From Streptomyces sp. MZ04 (GTDB lineage Bacteria; Actinomycetota; Actinomycetes; Streptomycetales; Streptomycetaceae), in contig NZ_SRIC01000039.1 of the NCBI RefSeq assembly GCF_004684775.1, forward strand, positions 1 to 44,515: a stretch of 44,515 nucleotides of DNA, written 5' to 3'. Every line of letters begins with the position of its first letter. The stretch's first letter is position 1. Below are positions 39,235 to 44,515 of this stretch, piece by piece. The notes under the pieces are model-generated. The model saw only the letters and a list, made by a program, of their open reading frames with translations, did no database searches and was not told where the DNA came from. A program made the position numbers and the translations under genes.

Positions 39235-40698
39235 ATGTCATCAGCACCAGCAGCCGACGGTCCGCTCGTCGTCGGCGTGGACAGCTCCACGCAGTCCACC
39301 AAGGTCCTGGTCGTCGACGCCGCGACGGGCAGAGTGGTGGCGAGCGGTCAGGCGCCGCACGGCGTCAGCCCGGGCACAGCACGCGAGAGTGATCCCGAGG
39401 AGTGGTGGAGCGCCCTGGGCGAGGCCCTGCACCAGTGCGGCGAGGCGGCGCGGGAGGCCGCGGCGGTATCGGTCGGCGGCCAGCAGCACGGCCTGGTCAC
39501 CCTGGACGCGAACGGCAGGCCGGTACGGCCCGCGCTGCTGTGGAACGACGTGCGCTCGGCGGCACAGGCCCGCACCCTGGTCGACCGCCTCGGTGGCCCG
39601 AAGGCATGGGCCGAGCGGGTAGGCAGCGTGCCGGGGCCCTCCTTCACGGTGACCAAGTGGGCCTGGCTCAGCGAGCACGAGCCGGCGTCGGCCCGCGCCA
39701 CCGCCGCCGTCCGCCTCCCCCACGACTACCTGACCGAGCGCCTCACCGGGACCGGCACGACCGACCGGGGTGATGTCTCCGGCACTGGGTGGTGGGCGTC
39801 CTCTACGGAGACGTACGACGAGGAGATCCTCGACCTGGTCGGCCTGGATCCCGCGCTGCTGCCGCGCGTCGCCCGCCCCGGAGAGGTCGTCGGCACCGTA
39901 CGGGGCAGCGGCGAACTTCCCTTCTCCAAGGGCACGCTCGTGGCCCCCGGTACGGGCGACAACGCGGCGGCCGCCCTAGGCCTCGGCCTGTGTCCCGGCA
40001 CTCCGGTGCTGAGCCTCGGCACCTCGGGCACGGTGTACGCGGTCTCCGGCAGGCGCCCCACGGATCCGACCGGGACGGTGGCCGGTTTCGCCGACGCACG
40101 CGGCGACTGGCTGCCGCTCGCCTGCACCCTCAACTGCACCCTTGCCGTGGACCGCGTGGCCGCGCTCCTGAGCCTGGACCGTGAGGCCGTGGAGGCGGGC
40201 GGCGCCGTCACCCTGCTCCCCTACCTGGACGGCGAGCGCACCCCGGACCTGCCGCACGCCTCCGGGCTGCTGCACGGTCTGCGGCACGACACGACTCCGG
40301 GGCAGCTGTTGCAGGCGGCGTACGACGGGGCCGTGCACTCGCTCCTCGGCGCCCTCGACCTGGTCCTGGACGCGGACGCGGACCGCTCGGCTCCGCTGCT
40401 GCTCATCGGCGGCGGTGCACGGGGCAGGGCCTGGCAGGACACCGTGCGGCGGCTCTCCGGGCGTCCTGTTCAGGTGCCCGAGGCCCGGGAGCTCGTCGCG
40501 CTCGGGGCCGCCGCGCAGGCCGCCGGCATCCTGACAGGCGAGGATCCCGCGGCGGTCGCTCGCCGCTGGGGCACGGCCGCGGGGCCCGTGCTCGACCCCG
40601 TGGAGCGGGACGAGACGGCGCTGGCGCGGATCGCCGGGGTAATCTCCGACGCGGCGCCCCTTCTTGAGAAGGCGGCCCATGAGCAGGGAAAACCATGA
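39235..40698 (+). CDS. xylB: xylulokinase
   Basis: The 487-residue FGGY-family sugar kinase phosphorylates D-xylulose to D-xylulose 5-phosphate, feeding the pentose phosphate pathway. The N-terminal phosphate loop VVGVDSSTQSTKVLVVD, GGQQHGLVTLD, the catalytic-base segment VAPGTGDNAAAALGLG and the C-terminal LLIGGGARGRAWQD are all present. GGAG lies seven bases before the ATG. The ROK regulator follows after 28 bases in the same direction, and the two are likely co-transcribed. Confidence 0.97.
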   Translation: MSSAPAADGPLVVGVDSSTQSTKVLVVDAATGRVVASGQAPHGVSPGTARESDPEEWWSALGEALHQCGEAAREAAAVSVGGQQHGLVTLDANGRPVRPALLWNDVRSAAQARTLVDRLGGPKAWAERVGSVPGPSFTVTKWAWLSEHEPASARATAAVRLPHDYLTERLTGTGTTDRGDVSGTGWWASSTETYDEEILDLVGLDPALLPRVARPGEVVGTVRGSGELPFSKGTLVAPGTGDNAAAALGLGLCPGTPVLSLGTSGTVYAVSGRRPTDPTGTVAGFADARGDWLPLACTLNCTLAVDRVAALLSLDREAVEAGGAVTLLPYLDGERTPDLPHASGLLHGLRHDTTPGQLLQAAYDGAVHSLLGALDLVLDADADRSAPLLLIGGGARGRAWQDTVRRLSGRPVQVPEARELVALGAAAQAAGILTGEDPAAVARRWGTAAGPVLDPVERDETALARIAGVISDAAPLLEKAAHEQGKP

Positions 40699-40726
40699 GT
40701 GATGACGAGCAGGGGCTGACGGGGGC

Positions 40727-41926
40727 ATGACCGCACCACCGCACGGTACGCGGCAGGGTGCGTCCGGCGCCCAGCTGCCCGACACCCAGCAGGGGATGCG
40801 CCGCCGGAATCTCTCGCGTGTCCTGCACGCCGTCGCGGCGCACGGGCCGTTGTCCCGTGCGGCGGTGGCCTCCCGGATCGGCCTGACCCGGGCCGCGGTC
40901 TCCACCTTGGTGGACGAGTTGATCCGTTCGGGGCTCTTGGACGAGCTGGGTCCCGAGCGCCCAGGCAGGGTGGGCCGACCGGGCTCCGCCCTCGCCATCA
41001 GCGGGCGCGGTCCGGCCGGCATCGGCGCGGAGGTGGGCGTCGACCATCTCGCGGTGTGCGCGGTCGATCTGCGCGGAGAGGTACGCGCGCGTGCCGTGCG
41101 TCAGGGCAGCAACCGGGGGCGCTCCCCCGAGCCGGTCCTCAAGGAACTCCTCGCGCTGGTGCGGCAGGTGAACACCGAGGCGGGCCGGGAGGGGCTGCGC
41201 CCCGCGGGGCTCGCCGTCGCCGTGCCCGGTCTGGTCGCCCGCGACACGGGCAAGGTCGTCCATGCCCCCAACCTCGACTGGCACGACGTCGACCTCGCCG
41301 CGCTGCTGCCGGGCAAGCTGCCGCTCACGGTGGACAACGAGGCGAACTTCGGCGCGCTGGCCGAGCTGTGGCTCGGCGACGAGGTGCCGCAGGACTTTCT
41401 CCATGTCTCCGCCGAGATCGGGATCGGTGCCGCGCTGGTCGTCGACGGGCGGCTGCTGCGCGGGACGCGCGGATTCGCGGGCGAGCTGGGCCATGTTCCG
41501 GTGCGGCCCGATGGCCCGGCGTGTCCGTGCGGCGGTCATGGCTGTCTTGAGCAGTACGCGGGTGAGGAAGCGGTGCTGCGCAGGGCGGGCCTTGCCCCTG
41601 GCGCGGACCGGGTGGGGCTCCTCACCGAGCGCGCCGCCCAGGGCGACCGGGACGTACGGAGCGCGCTGCGCGAGGCCGGGACCGCGCTGGGCATCGCGCT
41701 CACCGGTGCGGTGAACCTCCTGGACCCTCGGTCCGTGGTGCTCGGCGGGGCGCTCTCCCGGCTCGCGCCGTGGCTGCTGCCGCCGCTGGAGGCCGAGTTG
41801 GAGCGTCGCACCGCGGGCACGGCCTGCGGCGTCGCGGTCTCCCGCCTGGGCTCCGAAGGCCCGTTGCTGGGCGCCGCACACTCGGTCGTACGGGCGGTCC
41901 TCGACGATCCGGCGGGGGTGTCCTGA
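40727..41926 (+). CDS. ROK-family transcriptional regulator, probable xylose repressor
   Basis: The 399-residue protein has an N-terminal winged helix (MRRRNLSRVLHAVAAHGP, then RAAVASRIGLTRAAVSTLV and GRVGRPG in the wing). The ROK sugar-binding domain has VDNEANFGALAELWLG, GIGAALVVDG, GFAGELGHVPV and the zinc motif CPCGGHGC (266-273). Position directly after xylB and the operator-like repeat before xylB support a XylR role: repression of xylA and xylB, relieved by xylose. This is inferred from context; ROK repressors of other sugars look alike. The ATG follows GGGGGC, a weak ribosome site, so expression may depend on xylB translation. Confidence 0.9.
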   Translation: MTAPPHGTRQGASGAQLPDTQQGMRRRNLSRVLHAVAAHGPLSRAAVASRIGLTRAAVSTLVDELIRSGLLDELGPERPGRVGRPGSALAISGRGPAGIGAEVGVDHLAVCAVDLRGEVRARAVRQGSNRGRSPEPVLKELLALVRQVNTEAGREGLRPAGLAVAVPGLVARDTGKVVHAPNLDWHDVDLAALLPGKLPLTVDNEANFGALAELWLGDEVPQDFLHVSAEIGIGAALVVDGRLLRGTRGFAGELGHVPVRPDGPACPCGGHGCLEQYAGEEAVLRRAGLAPGADRVGLLTERAAQGDRDVRSALREAGTALGIALTGAVNLLDPRSVVLGGALSRLAPWLLPPLEAELERRTAGTACGVAVSRLGSEGPLLGAAHSVVRAVLDDPAGVS

Positions 41927-42010
41927 CGGACCTCCAACCGGCTCGGCAGGCCTCCGGGGACAGCCTCGCTCCCCCTCGCCCATGGTCTGGGGCAGTCGCC
42001 CCCTGTTGAC

Positions 42011-42024
42011 TATGGTCCGGGCCA
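42011..42024 (+). promoter_or_regulatory. possible -10 element for leaderless methyltransferase transcript
   Basis: TATGGT (42011-42016) lies exactly seven bases before the ATG and no ribosome site is present, the same geometry as before the AAC(3) gene. No convincing -35 was found. Confidence 0.3.
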
Positions 42025-42709
42025 TGGGAAGCGATGACGACGCGCTTCTGGATGACGACGCACTTCTGGCAGAGCAGATCGCCTCCTACCGGGCCTGCGC
42101 GGCCGAGTACGACCAGCCCTACGCGGAACGTAGGACCTACAGGACCTGCTGACGGTCGCCGACGACCTCCCGATCGGCAGGGACGTACTGGAGCTGGCCT
42201 GCGGGACGGGTCAGTGGACCGCGATGCTCGCCGCGCGGGCGCGTTCGGTGACGGCGGTCGACGCGGCGGCCGAGCCCCTGGCCCTCGCCCGCTCTCGTGC
42301 CGCTTCTGCACACGTCCGGTTCGTCCAGGCCGACATGTTCGCGTGGCAGCCGCCGAGGCGCTACGACACGGTCTTCTTCGGCTTCTGGCTCTCTCACGTC
42401 CCACCGGGGCGGCTGTCCGACTTCTGGAACACCATCGCGGCCGCGCTCGCGCCGGGCGGTAAAGCGATCTTCATCGACGACGGGCCCGCCGAGGCCGCAC
42501 GGGAGGAGGTCCACGCCGACCGGTCCGTCCCGGCGGCCGTGCGCCGACTCGACGACGGGAGCCGGGACCGCATCGTGGAGGTGTTCCACGATCCCCGGAC
42601 GCTCACGGACGAGCTGACGGCGTTGGGCTGGTCGACCCGCATCCGGACCGTGGCCGGCAAGTTCATCGTCGGCATCGCGGAACCCCCGCGGCCCAACGGG
42701 TCAGCGTGA
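42024..42709 (+). pseudogene. SAM-dependent methyltransferase interrupted by a one-base frameshift
   Basis: The frame from ATG 42024 encodes MGSDDDALLDDDALLAEQIA and YRACAAEYDQPYAER, then reaches TGA about 14 codons on. The continuation lies in another frame from 42134: DLQDLLTVADDLP, VLELACGTGQWTAML (motif I), VTAVDAAAEPL, VRFVQADMFAWQPP, YDTVFFGFWLSHVP and LAPGGKAIFIDDGP, ending at 42709. Joining them needs one extra base near 42129-42133, giving about 228 residues that read continuously as a class I methyltransferase. It could be an inactivating deletion, a sequencing error or, less likely, programmed frameshifting; no slippery sequence was seen. The start region also has an 18-base tandem duplication. 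Confidence 0.88.
42033..42068 (+). repeat. 18-base tandem duplication at the 5' end of the frameshifted methyltransferase
   Basis: GATGACGACGCGCTTCTG (42033-42050) and GATGACGACGCACTTCTG (42051-42068) differ at one base and encode DDALL twice, in frame. Confidence 0.9.
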
Positions 42710-42711
42710 GG

Positions 42712-42744
42712 CGCGGGTGGCCGACAGCGCGTCGGCCACCCGCG
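42712..42744 (+). terminator. intrinsic terminator after the methyltransferase
   Basis: CGCGGGTGGCCGAC (42712-42725) pairs perfectly with GTCGGCCACCCGCG (42731-42744) around a five-base loop, two bases after the stop, and is followed by TTT. The 276 bases from here to the next gene (42745-43020) hold no confident gene. Confidence 0.75.
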
Positions 42745-43020
42745 TTTCGGTGACGAGGGCGCGGATGACTCCCGTGTGCGGGGCCGCGTCGACGGCATGG
42801 GCGCGGCGGCGACGGCGCGGGCGGCGTACGGAGGCGGCGGCCACGACGTCACGGGCCAGTGAACCGCACAGTGTGCCCACGGCTGTGCGCGGGCTCGCCC
42901 TGGCGCATTTCCGTCAGCATGTGCGTACCTCAGCCTCCTTCCGGTGAACCGAGCGTCGTCGTGGCATCGCCCGGGCAGAATCGCGAGACTGCGAGGGAGC
43001 CGACGGGAGCAGGGACAGTC

Positions 43021-44439
43021 ATGGAAATGGACCGGCATGGCCACGCCATGAGTGGCACCGGCGATGAAGCCGCGCGGCATTACGAGCGCGCACTCGACGC
43101 GCTGTTGTTCTTCCGGGGGGAGGTGGCCGATGAGGCGCAGGCGATGGCGGCGGCCGCTCCCCGGTCCGCCATGGCGCAGGTCTTCGGCGCCTATCTCGGG
43201 CTGCTCGGCACCGAGGAGAAGGAGGCCGCCGCGGCGCGGAAGTCCTTCAGCGCCTTCCTCGGCGCCGTCGACCTCGCGGGGCTCTCACCGCGCGAGCGCA
43301 TGCACGCAGCCGCTGCCGACGCCTGGCTCGACGGGGACATGTTCCGCGCGGGGGAGATCCTCGGCGAGCTCAGCTGCGAGCATCCCCGCGACGCCCTCGC
43401 GCTGGCCGTCGGTCACCAGATCGACTTCTTCTCGGGCGACGCCCAGCGGCTGCGCGACCGGATCGGCGGCGCGCTGACGTCGTGGGACGCCGATGACCCG
43501 CACTTCGGCCCGCTGCTGGGGATGTACGCCTTCGGCCTCGAGGAGTCCGGGCATTACAGCCACGCCGAGGAGACCGGGCTACGCGCCGTGGAACGCCATC
43601 CGCGTGACGTGTGGGGCATCCACGCGGTCGTCCACACGTACGAGATGCGCGGACGGTTCGCCGACGGGATCCGCTACATGGACGCGCGGACGGCGGACTG
43701 GGCCGACGGCAACTTCCTGTCCGTGCACAACTCATGGCACTACGCCCTGTACGCGCTGGAGTCGGGGAGCATCGAACGGGTCCTCGCCGTCTACGACAAC
43801 ACCCTCCACAACGAGTCGTCGCACGCCATCGCCATGGAACTCCTGGACGCGTCGGCCCTGTTGTGGCGGCTCCTCCTCGCCGGTGTCGACGTCGGGCCGC
43901 GCTGGGCGACGCTCGCCGATGCCTGGGCGGGGCGGGAGGACGGCGCGTACTACGCCTTCAACGACGTACACGCCGTGATGGCGTACGCGGGGGCCGGCCG
44001 GATCGCCGATGCCGAGCAACTCGTAAAGGACCGCGAGCTGTGGCTCGCCCGCACCGACCCCGCGGTGTCCAACCAGGCGATGACGCGCGAGATCGGGCTG
44101 CCGGTGTGCCAGGCGCTCATCGCCCACCGCCGGGAGCAGTACACCCGCGTCGTCGAGCTGCTCGCGCCGATCCGGTACCGCCTCAACTTCTTCGGCGGCA
44201 GCCACGCGCAGCGGGACGCCATCCAGCGCACGCTGGTGGAGGCCGCCATCCGCTCCGGCCGACACGACGACCTCGCGCGCACCTTGCTCAGCGAGCGGAT
44301 CAGTCTGCGCCCCATCTGCCCCTACAACTGGCAGGCGCGGGCGCGGCTGGCCGACCGCCTTGGCGACCCCGGCCAGGCCGTCGCCGCCCGTACTCGCGCC
44401 GAGCAACAGGCCGCCGCCGGTGCCGCAGCCTTGGGGTGA
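43021..44439 (+). CDS. TPR-repeat protein of the TTC38-like family
   Basis: The 472-residue soluble helical protein has HYERALDALLFFRGEVADEA near the start. The segment most typical of TTC38-like proteins follows, with HAVVHTYEMRGRFADGIRYM and SVHNSWHYALYALESG, then YNDVHA-like FNDVHAVMAYAGAG and HRREQYTRVVELLAPIRYRL. The conserved His residues in HAVVHTYEM and HNSWHYALY suggest more than a plain scaffold, but no reaction is established. AGGGA lies five bases before ATG 43021; the open frame continues upstream without similarity. It stands alone after a terminator. The last 76 bases of the window hold no feature that I can see. Confidence 0.88.
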   Translation: MEMDRHGHAMSGTGDEAARHYERALDALLFFRGEVADEAQAMAAAAPRSAMAQVFGAYLGLLGTEEKEAAAARKSFSAFLGAVDLAGLSPRERMHAAAADAWLDGDMFRAGEILGELSCEHPRDALALAVGHQIDFFSGDAQRLRDRIGGALTSWDADDPHFGPLLGMYAFGLEESGHYSHAEETGLRAVERHPRDVWGIHAVVHTYEMRGRFADGIRYMDARTADWADGNFLSVHNSWHYALYALESGSIERVLAVYDNTLHNESSHAIAMELLDASALLWRLLLAGVDVGPRWATLADAWAGREDGAYYAFNDVHAVMAYAGAGRIADAEQLVKDRELWLARTDPAVSNQAMTREIGLPVCQALIAHRREQYTRVVELLAPIRYRLNFFGGSHAQRDAIQRTLVEAAIRSGRHDDLARTLLSERISLRPICPYNWQARARLADRLGDPGQAVAARTRAEQQAAAGAAALG

Positions 44440-44515
44440 TGGGGCCGCACCCAGCCTGAACGGTCCGGTCAACGCTCACCCATATCCCCCTTCGACGCCC
44501 ACCCATCCTCCTTCG

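Noticed and set aside
42129..42133. Programmed frameshift in the methyltransferase
   Set aside because: No slippery heptamer or downstream pseudoknot is apparent; a simple one-base loss or sequencing error explains the break.

Overview
The window is high-GC actinobacterial chromosome, almost certainly Streptomyces. Third codon positions are strongly G/C, GTG and TTG starts are common, a conservon is present, and the xylA product has the 388-residue length and active-site numbering of Streptomyces xylose isomerases. Gene order is mostly housekeeping or core accessory. I found no rRNA, tRNA, insertion sequence, integrase, CRISPR array or biosynthetic core enzyme.

Layout. 1-553: 5' part of a lipoprotein with an L,D-transpeptidase-like region. 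860-4515: two overlapping ABC exporter half-transporters with complementary lost motifs. 4682-9057: YdjM-type membrane hydrolase, then a Ski2-like DUF3516 helicase and a TesB thioesterase. 9067-13007: MMPL exporter, TPR protein, DUF6397-like protein. 13118-18935: a conservon (cvnA-B-C-D) preceded by an MHYT membrane sensor and followed, across a divergent F420/FMN oxidoreductase-like gene, by a second roadblock protein. 19087-24256: methyltransferase, AAC(3)-family acetyltransferase, CYP105-like P450, alpha/beta hydrolase and PadR regulator divergent over a perfect inverted repeat, and an MpaB-type oxygenase. 24360-29432: uncharacterised proteins ending in a 1139-residue alpha-helical (HEAT-like) protein. 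29628-35455: small membrane protein, fatty acid desaturase, and a translationally coupled SNF2 ATPase/SWIM zinc-finger pair. 35910-37797: secreted phytase-like esterase and a low-complexity membrane protein. 37876-41926: xylose catabolism (xylA divergent from xylB and a ROK regulator). 42024-44439: frameshifted methyltransferase and a TTC38-like TPR protein.

How genes work together. The clearest functional units are the asymmetric ABC heterodimer, the MHYT-conservon signalling operon, the hydrolase/PadR pair with its operator, the SNF2-SWIM pair and the xyl regulon. The least explained signals are the duplicated roadblock protein, the large helical protein whose start codon abuts a hairpin, the recurrent short tandem duplications across stop codons, and a one-base frameshift in a methyltransferase.

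Limits: families were recognised by eye from motifs. No database search, structure prediction or promoter scoring was run.
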